From the NCBI GenBank assembly GCA_029582265.1, contig CM055820.1:17566485-17630484 (forward strand): a stretch of 64,000 nucleotides of DNA, written 5' to 3'. This DNA comes from Zoroaster sp. YZ-2022. Its lineage: Eukaryota > Echinodermata > Asteroidea > Forcipulatida > Zoroasteridae. Below, piece by piece: positions 42,701-64,000 of the stretch; position 1 is the first letter of the stretch; every line of letters starts with the position of its first letter. The notes below the pieces were generated by a model. It saw only the letters and a program-made list of their open reading frames with translations. It searched no databases and was not told the DNA's origin. The position numbers and the translations under genes were made by a program.

Positions 42701-42967
42701 TCATAAATCTGTAGTCTATAATAAAAGAGCAGTAAGTTTGAGGTATCGCCATTCTTCCTTCTCGTGCAGCAAAGGACGGAGTACCTGTCTGTCATCCACA
42801 GCATACTCAAGATGCCGGTTTACTGGGAGCAGAAACATCGTCTCGCTGACCTTCGCCGCATCATCAAGAAAATCGCCAAGGAGGAGGAGGCAGAAAGCAA
42901 GCCAGATAAGGAGATTCTCATGGACATCCGCAAAGATTGTCAGTTGAACTTCACAATCACATTCTGA
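26683..42967 (+). CDS. NCKIPSD: NCKIPSD/SPIN90-like protein, complete, 10 exons, 615 aa
   Basis: Exons: 26683-26859, 27543-27646, 28857-29346, 31659-31835, 33379-33465, 34248-34467, 38137-38265, 39839-39931, 40754-40926, 42770-42967. All GT-AG, all phases close, total 1848 nt with stop. Residues 1-58 form an SH3 domain ([22 protein letters not shown]). Residues 94-215 are Ser/Pro-rich with RPAPPPPIR, a likely SH3 ligand. From about residue 220 comes the SPIN90 leucine-rich domain ([66 protein letters not shown]). Family knowledge: SPIN90 binds Nck, the Arp2/3 complex and mDia, and makes Arp2/3 nucleate unbranched actin. Human NCKIPSD is about 720 aa; the linker here is shorter. The start has context GCCATCATGA. 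Confidence 0.95.
26874..27288. mobile_element. CAGGCCTCGA inverted-repeat element interrupted by a TTAA element
   Basis: Starts CAGGCCTCGAACTTAA and ends AAGATCGAGGCCTG. The TTAA element at 26886-27157 sits right beside its left end, so this too is a nested pair. Confidence 0.6.
26886..27157. mobile_element. TTAA-CCCT element, family E, copy 1
   Basis: Ends TTAACCCTAACCATCCC and GGGGGTTAGAGTTAA. Subterminal words AAATCCTCCAAGG and TTTTGGAGGATTC. An inverted sister copy is at 29472. Confidence 0.75.
27543..27646 (+). CDS. NCKIPSD: NCKIPSD exon 2
   Basis: Encodes [19 protein letters not shown] and [13 protein letters not shown], a helical segment after the SH3 that matches AIDRAIEAVH in vertebrate SPIN90. 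Acceptor TTCAATCAG, donor GTAAGTAAT. Confidence 0.93.
27686..27782. repeat. CAT/ATT microsatellite
   Basis: About 27 CAT triplets followed by ATT triplets, just after exon 2. Confidence 0.95.
27841..28307. mobile_element. MITE with GTGACCCACTCTGTGAAAA ends
   Basis: The left end ATATGTGACCCACTCTGTGA and the right end TTTTCACAGAGCGGGTCACA form a terminal inverted repeat of about 34 bp. The interior is A/T-rich and non-coding. Confidence 0.75.
28857..29346 (+). CDS. NCKIPSD: NCKIPSD exon 3 (Ser/Pro-rich linker and start of LRD)
   Basis: Encodes [14 protein letters not shown], a serine-rich stretch, [19 protein letters not shown], then [18 protein letters not shown] and [10 protein letters not shown], where the conserved leucine-rich domain begins. 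Acceptor TTTAATTCAG, donor GTAAGTCTG, phase 0 at the end. Confidence 0.93.
29472..29741. mobile_element. TTAA-CCCT element, family E, copy 2
   Basis: Inverse of the element at 26886. Ends TTAACCCTAACCCCGTAGG and GGGGTAGTTAGGGTTAA. Confidence 0.75.
29742..31012. other. NCKIPSD intron, A/T-rich, nothing recognised
   Basis: Low-complexity A/T-rich DNA with a short ATT run (29800-29825) and a threefold TTTGCAATTTACTGTT repeat at about 30027-30080. No gene, no clear transposon end. Confidence 0.6.
31013..31314. mobile_element. TTAA-CCCT element, family D, unexpanded copy 1
   Basis: Ends TTAACCCTAACCTTCCCAAA and GGGAGTTAGGGTTAA. The right terminus holds one copy of the segment (AAGCAAATGGGCCTAGGGAG) that is tandemly amplified at 15962 and 41071. 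Confidence 0.82.
31659..31835 (+). CDS. NCKIPSD: NCKIPSD exon 4
   Basis: Encodes [39 protein letters not shown] and [20 protein letters not shown]. The QQRSWAL.EDE core is a hallmark of the SPIN90 domain. Acceptor TTCGAGCAG, donor GTATTTT. Confidence 0.95.
32043..32432. mobile_element. hAT-like MITE with 8-bp target duplication
   Basis: Terminal repeats TAAGCTTGGGCGATA and TATCGCCCAAGCTTA. The flanking 8-mer ACTTGAAG is present exactly on both sides (32035-32042, 32433-32440). The interior carries paired ATATCG words. Confidence 0.82.
32705..32850. mobile_element. MITE family G, short copy
   Basis: Starts TTAAAGGGGCAAAATCGTCA and ends GACGATATTGTCCCTTTAA. It is 146 bp, with an internal deletion relative to the copy at 6034. 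Confidence 0.75.
33379..33465 (+). CDS. NCKIPSD: NCKIPSD exon 5
   Basis: Encodes [18 protein letters not shown] and [11 protein letters not shown], part of the leucine-rich domain (vertebrate DADPEVCKKMCKR). Acceptor TCTTTATAG, donor GTAAAAC. Confidence 0.95.
33791..34151. mobile_element. TTAA-CCCT element, family D, unexpanded copy 2
   Basis: Ends TTAACCCTAACCTTCCCAAA and GGGAGTTAGGTTTAA. The internal segment CTTTGCTAAAGTGAAGGATT is repeated twice. The amplifiable terminal segment is present once. Confidence 0.8.
34248..34467 (+). CDS. NCKIPSD: NCKIPSD exon 6
   Basis: Encodes [40 protein letters not shown] and [27 protein letters not shown] is a strongly conserved stretch of the family. 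Acceptor GCTCACAG, donor GTGAGCGG. Confidence 0.95.
34570..34840. mobile_element. Foldback element, GGTTCTGAAAAGAACC ends
   Basis: The left arm GGTTCTGAAAAGAACCTTAT is inverted at the right as ATAAGGTTCTTTTCAGAACC (one change). Inner words ACTGTCGCTAAGTGA and TCACTTAGCGACAGT also pair. Confidence 0.7.
34921..35165. mobile_element. MITE with GGCGGATCCAG ends
   Basis: TTGGCGGATCCAGGGGGG at the left and TTCTGGATCCGCCCATG at the right form an imperfect inverted repeat. Homopolymer G and C runs lie just inside. The type resembles hAT MITEs found in many animals. Confidence 0.6.
35215..36052. repeat. 54-bp tandem array between 60-bp direct repeats
   Basis: About ten copies of a 54-bp unit (TAAATAGAGAATTAGCTGTT, CTAAAGGACCTGTAGTA) from 35443 to 35988. 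A 60-bp sequence with AGAAGTTATTGGCCTT and GCAGGTTCTTTCCTCAAAGG stands on each side (35215-35275, 35996-36052). The [14 protein letters not shown] frames come from the array. Confidence 0.85.
36053..37464 (+). mobile_element. 5'-truncated non-LTR retrotransposon (RT fragment, broken)
   Basis: Reverse-transcriptase motifs in order: [11 protein letters not shown] (motif A, about 36120, followed by an in-frame stop), [20 protein letters not shown] (about 36295), FKYADDTVI (catalytic YADD, about 36386), [13 protein letters not shown] and [13 protein letters not shown] single-base frame change in an A run near 36800 splits off the end ([32 protein letters not shown]). The 3' end is an ATTGA repeat at 37440-37460. 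The set fits the CR1/Rex1/L2-like group. It is non-functional and lies inside the NCKIPSD intron. Confidence 0.88.
37465..37795. mobile_element. Foldback MITE next to the LINE end
   Basis: AACTTTAACCTGAAAATGCC and AAATCCGTTTTACCGTGAA on the left are inverted on the right as TTTCAAGGCAAAACGGATTT and TATTTTCAGGGTAAAGTT. The middle has many CCGTGAA/TTCACGG words. It begins directly at the LINE's 3' tail. Confidence 0.7.
38137..38265 (+). CDS. NCKIPSD: NCKIPSD exon 7
   Basis: Encodes [34 protein letters not shown] and ILAFNLHF (vertebrate TEQLPDLCVNLLLALNLHL). Acceptor TTATGCAG, donor GTAATTAAC. Confidence 0.95.
38380..38620. repeat. Dispersed repeat with AAACCTCTAGTTTCTTGTTT
   Basis: Shares GAAAGAAGAGAAGTA, TAGCCTGTATTGTGTCCAAA and ACCCATTTTTCAGGATTTTT with 5095-5250 (reverse), 40180-40705 and 45945-46150. 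The 40-kb copy has a 59-bp tandem expansion. No coding capacity. Confidence 0.65.
38876..39736. mobile_element. Harbinger-like element with TAA duplication
   Basis: Terminal repeats GGGGCCGTTCACAATTATCA and TGATAATTGTGAACGGCCCC extend to about 30 bp. TAA flanks both sides (38873-38875, 39737-39739), as for PIF/Harbinger. The interior holds AATTTAGCTGTAATTTGACTTTGCC-type unique sequence and short unassigned frames but no transposase. Confidence 0.8.
39839..39931 (+). CDS. NCKIPSD: NCKIPSD exon 8
   Basis: Encodes [19 protein letters not shown] and [12 protein letters not shown] (vertebrate FSEKLLLLLNRGDDPVR). Acceptor TTTTTTAG, donor GTAAAGAT. Confidence 0.94.
40389..40640. repeat. 59-bp tandem array
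   Basis: Five near-identical units of 59 bp, each with CAGGAGGTTCAGGGGGGCTT and CTCTAGACCAAAGGGAGACC, inside the dispersed repeat described at 38380. Because 59 is not a multiple of 3 the reading frame rotates, so the Gly/Pro-rich frame is not a protein. Confidence 0.88.
40754..40926 (+). CDS. NCKIPSD: NCKIPSD exon 9
   Basis: Encodes [58 protein letters not shown], the best conserved block of the leucine-rich domain. Acceptor TATCCTCCAG, donor GTAAATGT. Confidence 0.95.
41071..41873. mobile_element. TTAA-CCCT element, family D, with about 12-unit 44-bp array
   Basis: Starts TTAACCCTAACTCCCTAGG. Twelve 44-bp units run to about 41605, then the single-copy remainder as in the copy at 15962. 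Ends GGAAGGTTAGGGTTAGG. Confidence 0.85.
42063..42384. mobile_element. TTAA-CCCT element, family A, copy 5
   Basis: Starts TTAACCCTCCTATACTACTAC and ends ATAGTAGGAGGGTTTTAA, in the last NCKIPSD intron. Confidence 0.75.
42770..42967 (+). CDS. NCKIPSD: NCKIPSD exon 10 (C terminus)
   Basis: Encodes [39 protein letters not shown] and ends [11 protein letters not shown] before TGA. Matches YLSLMHAIVRTTPYLQ in vertebrate SPIN90. Acceptor CTCGTGCAG. Confidence 0.95.
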   Translation, partial: QRTEYLSVIHSILKMPVYWEQKHRLADLRRIIKKIAKEEEAESKPDKEILMDIRKDCQLNFTITF

Positions 42968-43029
42968 AGAAGATCATCTAGTTTTTGTATTTTTTTTCTT
43001 TTCATATTTACCCTCGGTTTGGGGGAAAT

Positions 43030-43380
43030 TTCATAGCACTGCTAAGCAGAAACCTGTGCTAAGCAAATATTTCTGCTAAGCAATATATAAAAGACTACCA
43101 GCCAAAATGAATGCATTTTATATGAAAGTTTGCCTGTTAACCAAAGAAATCTGCTAAGCAAATATTTTTACTAAGCAGTAAATAACAGACTACCAGCCAA
43201 AATGTATGCATTTTATATGAAAGTTTGGCTGGTAACCAAAGAAATCTGCTAAGCAAATATTTCTGCTAAGCAGTATACAACAGAATACCAGCCAAAATGT
43301 ATGCATTTTGTATGGAAGTTTGGCTGGTAACCAAAGAAATCTGCTAAGCAATTTTTTCTGCTTAGTAGCTCTATGAAATT
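43030..43380. mobile_element. Foldback MITE in the probable NCKIPSD 3' UTR
   Basis: ATTTCATAGCACTGCTAAGC at the left and GCTTAGTAGCTCTATGAAAT at the right are imperfect inverses. Between them are three units of about 108 bp with ACTACCAGCCAAAATG and CTGCTAAGCAAATATT. It starts 60 bp after the stop codon and may be transcribed. Confidence 0.7.
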
Positions 43381-43481
43381 AGCCACGGATCATGTGGTCT
43401 CTCTACATGTTCTCTCTCAGGGCCAAGCTTTGAATTGAAAGAAGACAAGGAAGAATTTTTTATTTATTTATTTTTTTTGGT

Positions 43482-43900
43482 GAGAGGAAAACTTCAATGA
43501 ATTGTTCCGAGGGAAATCCACACGATCGAGTAGTGATTGAAAACCTAATCCACATAATGAACATGAGAGGAAAACTTCAATGAAATGCTCCGAGGGAAAT
43601 CCACACGATCGAGTAGGGATTGAAAACCTAATCCACATAATGAACATATGAGAGGAAAACTTCAATGAAATGCTCCGAGGGAAATCCACACGATCGAGTA
43701 GGGATTGAAAACCTAATCCACATAATGAACATGAGAGGAAAACTTCAATGAAATGCTCCGAGGGAAATCCACACGATCGAGTAGGGATTGAAAACCTAAT
43801 CCACATAATGAACATGAGAGGAAAACTTCAATGAAATGCTCCGAGGAAAATCCACACGATCGAGTAGGGATTGAAAACCTAATCCACATAATGAACGTAG
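43482..43900. repeat. 83-bp tandem array
   Basis: Five units (83, 85, 83, 83 and about 83 bp) with GAGAGGAAAACTTCAATGAA, CGAGGGAAATCCACACGATC and AACCTAATCCACATAATGAA. The minus-strand frames across it shift from unit to unit and are not proteins. Confidence 0.9.
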
Positions 43901-44301
43901 TTGGATTTGAACCAGGACCAACATATCAAATCCTTTCTGGTCAAAAGAACCCCATGCAAACAGGCCAAAAATGCACAGTGGAATGGCCTTGGAGATAAAA
44001 GATAACAACTCCCTGGCTCTGTGTAGACTTAATTGGGGGTGTTGGGCCAGTCCAGTTTTTCGCTAAACGCGCATTTTACACACAAAATGGGTAAATTTTT
44101 GACTAAAAATGCAAGATTTAACATAAATTTCACGAGGGAAAATCAATTTTTTGTTCAGTTTTTTTTCATTTTCTGAAAGAATGCAATGTTTGGGTCATAA
44201 TGTAGCAAGATAAGGTATACTCCGTTGAATAATGTCGTGGTGGCGATAGATGCAAAAAAGAACCCGTTTTTCAATGTTTTTCGATACTGTTCCTCATAGG
44301 A

Positions 44302-44604
44302 ATGGCACATGAAAGCCTGCCCAATGGCTTAGTTCCCCAAAGGAATCCATATGCAGAGGTTATAGGCAAGGAAAGAACCACTTCACCAACCATCACTGTC
44401 AGCCAAAAGAGCCTTAGAGAAATCACTGAAGTGTTCTCCCTCCCCCAAGCAGGTTGCCACCCCACCCCCTCCTTGTCTCGTCTTCATCTACTAGGCAATA
44501 AGCAAGTTCAGGTGATGTGTAGTGTGCTATCCAGAAATACAAGGAGAACTACTGTTTCCTGTCATTCAAACAGTTGTCATTATGCATTATTTCTATCTAC
44601 ATGA
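44302..44604 (+). other. Unassigned 100-codon frame
   Basis: Reads MAHESLPNGLVPQRNPYAE, then SQKSLREITEVFSLPQ and later Cys/Ser-rich residues. TTCCTCATAG, a fair acceptor, precedes it. I see no domain. It may be part of the NCKIPSD 3' UTR or chance. Confidence 0.2.
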
Positions 44605-44939
44605 AATAGTCGCATGTTTCATGAACTATTTGTTATTGATAGATGAAAATGTGGGGACTAAAACCTCACCCTGTACACATTTTATGATCAATTTATGTCA
44701 TAATGTTATCTTGGAGAATTATGTAGTGACTTAGCTAATGTGCAATTCTATGCTTTTTATGTGTACAATATGCAATAATGATTAGTCACAGAAATATGAA
44801 CGTATTGGAATGTCAAAGGCAATATGGCAGTGTGTGAGTCATGAACAGTAAGACTAAATTGAATGGTTAACGGATGACATGACACACCACTAAATGTACA
44901 GGTGACAGAGTGGAATGAAACCTAGTCTCCTGCTGATCA

Positions 44940-45169
44940 TTAAAGGGACACTATATCATCACGATCAACAGGGCATGGAATCAGAGTGCTAGGTTTAGAT
45001 TAACTCAGTGACTGAAAATAAAACCCCCACATGATAAGGTCATATTAGCATTGCTGCTGCATATATGAGCCAGTAATTTACAATCACTGTGTTCATCTTA
45101 ACTAGCTAGGACACCGATTCCATGCCCTGTTAAAAGTCTGCTCTGATCGTGACGATTCTGTCCCTTTAA
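44940..45169. mobile_element. MITE family G, copy 4
   Basis: Starts TTAAAGGGACACTATATCATC and ends GACGATTCTGTCCCTTTAA. Full length, 230 bp. Confidence 0.8.
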
Positions 45170-45322
45170 ACTGTGAATTTAAAATGTGACAGGTTTTTAC
45201 TTGAATTACAGGGTGTATAATTAGATTTGTGTCATTTATCCAATCACCGAAATGATCTTTTATTTGCTTTATTTGTTTTACACTTCAGTCATATGTACAT
45301 GTAAGTACCAGAAGTCAGTTAC

Positions 45323-45626
45323 CTTCATGAAGTGTGCCAGCCTGCTGTAATCCATACCACGGCATTGTACTCCAAATGCTCGCATGCCCAAAGAGCATGG
45401 TTACAAGTTTTGCTCCCCTGCCCAGCCTGCCGTAAGGCATCATGGGATTAGGCGCTTGACGGGCAAAGCTAGTTCCTAGAGAACTAGACGCAGTCTTAAA
45501 GTAGACACAGATGAACCTTTCTAATGTGGCAAACGTGCTCAATGCTAAGGTAAGTACGTGCATGAGATACAGTTCTCTCACACGACTGCACTGCTTCTTT
45601 TTGATGAGACCTTTCACGTCATCAGT
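45323..45626 (-). CDS. Possible single exon of an unidentified gene
   Basis: On the minus strand it lies between a good acceptor (ATTATTTCACAG) and a donor (GTAACTGAC) and is open for its full 304 nt. It reads DDVKGLIKKKQCSRVREL, LMHVLTLALSTFATLERFIC and later YGRLGRGAKLVTMLFGHA and WSTMPWYGLQ. The composition looks protein-like and not repetitive. I do not recognise the family and see no partner exon within several kb. It follows the ABC gene's stop codon, so it is not part of that reading frame. It could be one exon of a gene with very long introns, or a relic. Confidence 0.35.
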
Positions 45627-46259
45627 CTGTGAAATAATATCATGAATTGCCCAAATCCATTGTTCTTGGAGTACTATGCCGTGGATGAGTGGCACGTAAT
45701 AGACTTCTGGTAGTACTTAATTATTAGTAGAATTACTATTCACTGTATTATTGTTATTTATATATTAATCTCTCCTAGAAATTGATTTTGTCTAAGGTGC
45801 TGTCATATTTAAGAAAAGTGAAATAACTGCCAATTTGAATTTTGGAAGAAAAAGGTACAACATTCTCATATTGTAGTATGAAACTAACTTAGTGTAAAGC
45901 TGATGAAATATATAATCTTCTTGATGAATGATTTTGTTTGAGGTCAGGCCTGTGATTTCTCAGGATTTCCGTTGCCTCAAAATTATCTTGAAAGAAAAGA
46001 AGTAGCCTGTATTGTGTCCAAACCTTCCAAAATTCCACATCCAGGGGGTTCAGGGGCTTTGTGCTTAGGGTTAGCGTCCTCTAGACCAAAGAGACACCCA
46101 GGCCTGCTACCCATCTTTCAGGATTTTTTACTTTTGTCACATCACACCCCTGTGAGGTGCTTTCACTTTCACTTTCGCAGAAAAGTGAAATAATTAAATT
46201 CCAAATTGAATTAAGGATTGAGTGCTCTTATTACCAAAATTTCACATAAAAATGATGTA

Positions 46260-47040
46260 CCTTTCCTTCAATGTATATCTTGATTCGAAGAAAGTATAAG
46301 CATACCCATAGAAGCAGTTTTGCCAACATTACCAATATTGTACCTTCCCTTCAATGTATCTTGATTCGAAGAGAGTAAGCACACTCATAGAAGCAGTTTT
46401 GCCAACATTACCAATATTTTACCTTCCCTTCAATGTATATCCTGATTCAAAGAGAGTAAGCATACTCATAGAAGCAGTTTCAACATTACCAATAGTACCT
46501 TCCCTTCAATGTATATCTTGATTCGAAGAGAGTAAGCATACTCATAGAAGAAGTTTAGCCACATTACCAATATTGTACCTTCCCTTCAATGTCAATGTAT
46601 ATCTTGATTCAAAGAGAGTAAGCATACTCATAGAAGCAGTTTGGCCACATTACCAATATTGTACCTTCCCTTCAATGTCAATGTATATCTTGATTCGAAG
46701 AGAGTAAGCATACTCATAGAAGCAGTTTGGCCAACATTGTACCTTCCCTTCAATGTCAATGTATATCCTGATTCAAAGAGAGTAAGCATACTCATAGAAG
46801 CAGTTTGGCCACATTACCAATATTGTACCTTCCCTTCAATGTCAATGTATATCTTGATTCGAAGAGAGTAAGCATACTCATAGAAGCAGTTTGGCCAACA
46901 TTGTACCTTCCCTTCAATGTCAATGTATATCTTGATTCGAAGAGAGTAAGCATACTCATAGAAGCAGTTTGGCCAACATTACCAATATTGTACCTTCCCT
47001 TCAATGTCAATGTATATCTTGATTCGAAGAGAGTCAACAT
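46260..47040. repeat. Degenerate 65-90-bp tandem array
   Basis: About ten units with ACCTTCCCTTCAATGT, TATATCTTGATTCGAAGAGA and AAGCATACTCATAGAAGCAG. A single similar segment lies near 42540-42690. Frames with YLPFNVNVYLDSKRVSILI are artefacts of the array. Confidence 0.85.
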
Positions 47041-47981
47041 ATCAGTAGAGGCAGTGTGCTATATACATTCCTTTTAATTCAATGTAAATTAGCATCCAAT
47101 CCATATAACATATTTTGCCGTAACAACAAAGGAAAACAAATACCTTTAAATGAGTGAGATATTTCACAAAATAATTGTCAGAACAGTAAAAAAAAAAAGT
47201 GCCCAACTTAATTTTGAATGGGATCCACCATAAATTCATTTGGAATATATTTACTGTTAAACCATGCTCATTAGAGAGACACTCTCATAAATGTTGTCCC
47301 GTATTACAGTATATGAGAAAACCCCATAGCTTTGGGTTTTCATAAGTTAAACATCCTTCTATTCGCACCTAATTAATACGCCACGGTTGATTGGGCCATA
47401 AGGTAAACAGATTTAGTTTGAAATTTCGTGCGGTCTGCCAACACAGCGTGAGGTCACTGCTTTTAATTAACCTCAAAATTCGTCATTCTCCTCAAGTCAA
47501 TTTGTAACCAAGTACCATTATACTGTTATATGTGACTGGCTGGCTCTGGCAAAACCCTAAACTTGGACTCAATTTTCAAAAGTGACCTCCCAAATTTATC
47601 GTGAAAATTAACAACGTTTCAGCCAGGATTTTTCTTTTCCCATCAAAATCTAGAGAAAATGCTCTATATGGCGGCATAAAAAATGGTCCCTCAAACTGGT
47701 CCCAGGGGTCAGTTTTTGACCTTTTCATGGATGTTATGCATTATGGTAAATGCAGAGAAGTTTCGGGTTTTGCCAGAGCGGGTAACATTTATGTATAGTT
47801 TTAGTAACCTACATTTAAATATTAACATACATTTAAAAGTAAATTTGATAGTAAGATCCCTATGATGAATATTTACAATAATTTAACTATTCATATAAAA
47901 CAATACATAAATGACATACTGCTATAGCTTTTGAGTCAATATCTAGGGTCCTGCTTAAATATCCAGTCTCCCCCCCCCCCC

Positions 47982-47982
<1 letters not shown>

Positions 47983-48025
<43 letters not shown>
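47983..48025. repeat. CAA microsatellite
   Basis: Fourteen CAA triplets after a C10 run. Confidence 0.95.
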
Positions 48026-48026
<1 letters not shown>

Positions 48027-48673
48027 ACAAAATTAAGAAATAAAATGGAAAGGAAAAATGAAAATGATATTGCTGTAATGTAGCGAAGTTGATGGAGGGG
48101 AAACACAAATTGCCGCTCACAGAGGAACTGAATCGGAGAATTTTTATTTTGAATTTTTTTTAAACTGGACACCCCACCCCACCCTCTCTGAAATTCTGGA
48201 TACGCACACGCATATGGCACACATCACTGTGAGCAGTAGGGTGTCCAGGGTTGGGCAAATAGAAGTGCACGTATCCCCAAATAAACATGATTTTTCTTGC
48301 AAATAGCTTCAAGTATATAGGGGAAGCCGCTGGCCACACGACCAAGTGTAAATTTGTCATTAATGAGGTTTGGCATACAATTAGAGAATACAGAACACTA
48401 AAATCACACGGTGAATTAATTATTTACTCTGACAAAACTGAGTATCGCTAATTAAGTATTTATATCTACATATAATAAGCAATTCTAGATTTAATATGTA
48501 TCTACAAAAGACTTTTGCATTGATAGTAAGTATGCATTGATAATAAATATTTATTTGGGAAAAGAGTTGGCCATGTCTTGTGTTTCATTGACATAATAAT
48601 ATTTGCACCATCTGATTTTGCCAAATGTAGGCCCTATTTGGCAGAATACCTGTCATGAATTTCAACATAAGTC

Positions 48674-49046
48674 GTGGAGTGTCGTGGCCGAGCGGTCTAG
48701 CTTACCGGATTCAAGTTCTGGTGTTAGCAGCAGAATGTGGGTTCGAATCCCGGCCGTGACACTTGTGTCCTTGAGCAAGACACTTAACCGTAGTATTGCT
48801 TCTCTCCACCCAGGGGTTAAATGGGTACCTGTGAGGGCAGAGTTGGTTGATTAGCCCTATATGCGCTGTAATGGCAGCAATTGAGCTGTATACTCCCCAG
48901 GGAGCTGAGATGGTTTCAGGAATGATTTATGAGCCTGATGAGTAGGGGTAATAATATGCGCCTTGAGCACCACTCAGTTGGTGGATACGTGCGCTATATA
49001 AGTCCACACATTATTATTATTATTTTTATTATTATTATTATTATTT
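48674..49046 (+). repeat. tRNA-derived SINE with ATT tail
   Basis: The A box TGGCCGAGCGGTCTAG, B box GGGTTCGAATCCCGG, body GGGTTAAATGGGTACCTGTG and GCGCTATATAAGTCCACACA, and a short ATT tail. Same family as 11221. Confidence 0.9.
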
Positions 49047-49249
49047 ATATAACCTACATGCATGCAACCAACTATCAAACTAAAAATTTTCACGAACAAA
49101 AATCTGAAATTATTTAATAAAATTTAAAATACAGTATATATATTATTTCAAATACAATATAACTCATTGGCAGGATCCAGGAAGTCAAACTAAAAGGAGG
49201 AGGCATGTGTAACTATTTTGTCATGTGTAACTCCTTTTTGGAAGTGTTC

Positions 49250-49976
49250 CACCCTTTTCTGATTAGGGCTGTCCCACTACTCAATCTTACCCTCACTCAA
49301 CCCACTCCCCCCTCCTGTGCCGCTTAGGCTCCGCCCATGTATTGCTTCACATAACAATCTAGGTTTCATTATGACTTCTCCACAAGTGACGAAAAGATGT
49401 TATCTGGCTTGCTGAGAAGTGCCTTGGAACTAACTCCGCATTCTTAACACCACCCCCCTTCCCCACCAATCTAGGTTTCATTACGACTTCTCCACAAGTG
49501 TCAAGAAGATACTATCTGGCTTGCTAAGTAGTATCCCATTTCGCAATCTTACCCTCAATCAATCCCTCTTTCCTCACTCCCCCCATCTGCCACTTTGGCT
49601 CCACCCCTGATTGCTTCACATAAACAAGCTAGGTTTCATTATGACTTCTTCATAAGTGACAAAAAGATGTTATCTGGCTTGCTGAGAATGCCTTGGAACT
49701 ATCCCACTCCGCATTCTTACAACCCCCTTTCTGCCACTTTGCTCCACCCCTGATGTATTGCTTCACATAACGAGCTATATGTTTCTCCATCATGACTTCT
49801 CCACAAGTGAGAACTAGAAGATGCTATCGTTCTTGCTGAGAAGTGCATTGGTGCTATCACATTCCGCAATCTTACCCTCAATCAACCCCCCCCCCTTTTT
49901 CTCACTACCACTCCTCCCCCTGCTGCTTTGGCTCCATCCTGATGTAATGCTTCAAATAACAAGATATGTTTCTCCA
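49250..49976 (-). pseudogene. Four degenerate tandem copies of the ABC last-exon end
   Basis: Going away from the true stop codon, copies lie near 49790-49890, 49635-49735, 49480-49565 and 49369-49449, with a further partial start near 49270-49300. Each holds the inverse of GGTAAGATTGCGGAATGG and of CACTTGTGGAGAAGTCATAA, plus about 60 bp of 3' flank (CTTCACATAACAATCTAGG). Translated, two still read LLSKPDNIFSSLVEKS or a near variant, and the others carry frame changes or early stops. Confidence 0.8.
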
Positions 49977-63671
<13,695 letters not shown>

Positions 63672-63840
63672 CTGCAAACATAAATCATTGAAAAATAATG
63701 ATCATATGATGATTGAAAATATATGGAAAAATAAAGACAAAATGGTCAACAAGACAGCGAGTGTTGCATTCAATCATGGAGGGGTTTATGATTTAAACCG
63801 ATAGTTCATGATGTAAACGTTTTGTTTTCCTTCCTCCCGG

Positions 63841-64000
63841 TGTCCTAAAGTAAGATGAACACAGTGACTGAAAATTACTGGCTTATTTATGCAGCAGCAA
63901 CGGTAATATGACCTTATATGTGGGATATTATTTTCAGTCACTGAGTTAATCTAAAACTAGCGCTTGGATTCAATTCCCTGTTGATCGTGACGATATTGCC
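63841..64000. mobile_element. MITE family G, copy 6, cut by the window edge
   Basis: AAGATGAACACAGTGACTGA, CTTATTTATGCAGCAGCAAC and CTGTTGATCGTGACGATATTG, so nearly the whole element up to its right end. Confidence 0.75.

Larger units (their letters stand above)
42968..49976. other. Region between the convergent NCKIPSD and ABC gene ends
   Basis: Holds the 3' untranslated parts of both genes and several repeats: a foldback (43030-43380), an 83-bp array (43482-43900), a MITE (44940-45169), a possible exon of an unidentified gene (45323-45626), a degenerate array (46260-47040), a CAA microsatellite (47983-48025), a SINE (48674-49046) and the duplicated ABC last-exon ends (49250-49976). I could not fix either polyadenylation site. 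Confidence 0.6.

Noticed and set aside
46641..47077. Frames with YLPFNVNVYLDSKRVSILIEAV
   Set aside because: Produced by the degenerate array at 46260-47040. The same peptide appears in shifted frames and on both strands.

Overview
This is animal nuclear DNA. It holds spliced genes with GT-AG introns of about 0.3 to 3.7 kb, tRNA-derived SINEs, a reverse-transcriptase LINE fragment and a dense set of short inverted-repeat transposons. The gene families and the many ACATGTACATGT and TAGGCCTA words suggest an invertebrate deuterostome. An echinoderm or hemichordate is my best guess; this is inference, not proof.

Three genes can be read exon by exon. In each, every exon-exon phase closes. (1) On the minus strand, 17492 down to 1064, lie the first ten coding exons of a RAD54L2/ARIP4-type SNF2 ATPase (732 codons, from the N terminus through the DEGH box and the TGYPLQNN motif). 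Its C-terminal half is off the left edge. (2) On the plus strand, 26683 to 42967, is a complete ten-exon NCKIPSD/SPIN90 gene (615 aa; N-terminal SH3, proline-rich linker, leucine-rich Arp2/3-binding domain). (3) On the minus strand, 63671 down to 49977, are the last 19 exons of a sulfonylurea-receptor-like ABCC transporter (832 residues: end of NBD1, linker, second membrane domain, complete NBD2). Its 5' half is off the right edge. RAD54L2 and NCKIPSD are head to head across about 9 kb of nested transposons. NCKIPSD and the ABC gene are tail to tail across about 7 kb of arrays and MITEs. The three genes have unrelated jobs (chromatin/topoisomerase repair, actin nucleation, membrane transport or channel regulation), so this is a neighbourhood and not an operon.

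Most of the rest is mobile DNA. The striking part is a group of at least six families (about 19 copies) of non-autonomous elements. They sit at TTAA and have CCCT-type ends: TTAA-CCCTCCTA or TTAA-CCCTAACC, mirrored at the other side. This looks like the piggyBac superfamily. In two families one terminus has been amplified into a tandem array (69-bp unit, 10 and 13 copies; 44-bp unit, about 19 and 12 copies), while unexpanded sister copies sit in the same window. One element lies inside another, which lies inside a third, and a second copy of the middle element preserves the empty site. Other notable items are degenerate tandem copies of the ABC gene's last-exon end, two large G/C-rich foldbacks, a SINE with an RTE-type tail and a 17-bp target duplication, three tRNA-Asp-like relics, and a possible exon of an unidentified gene at 45.3-45.6 kb.
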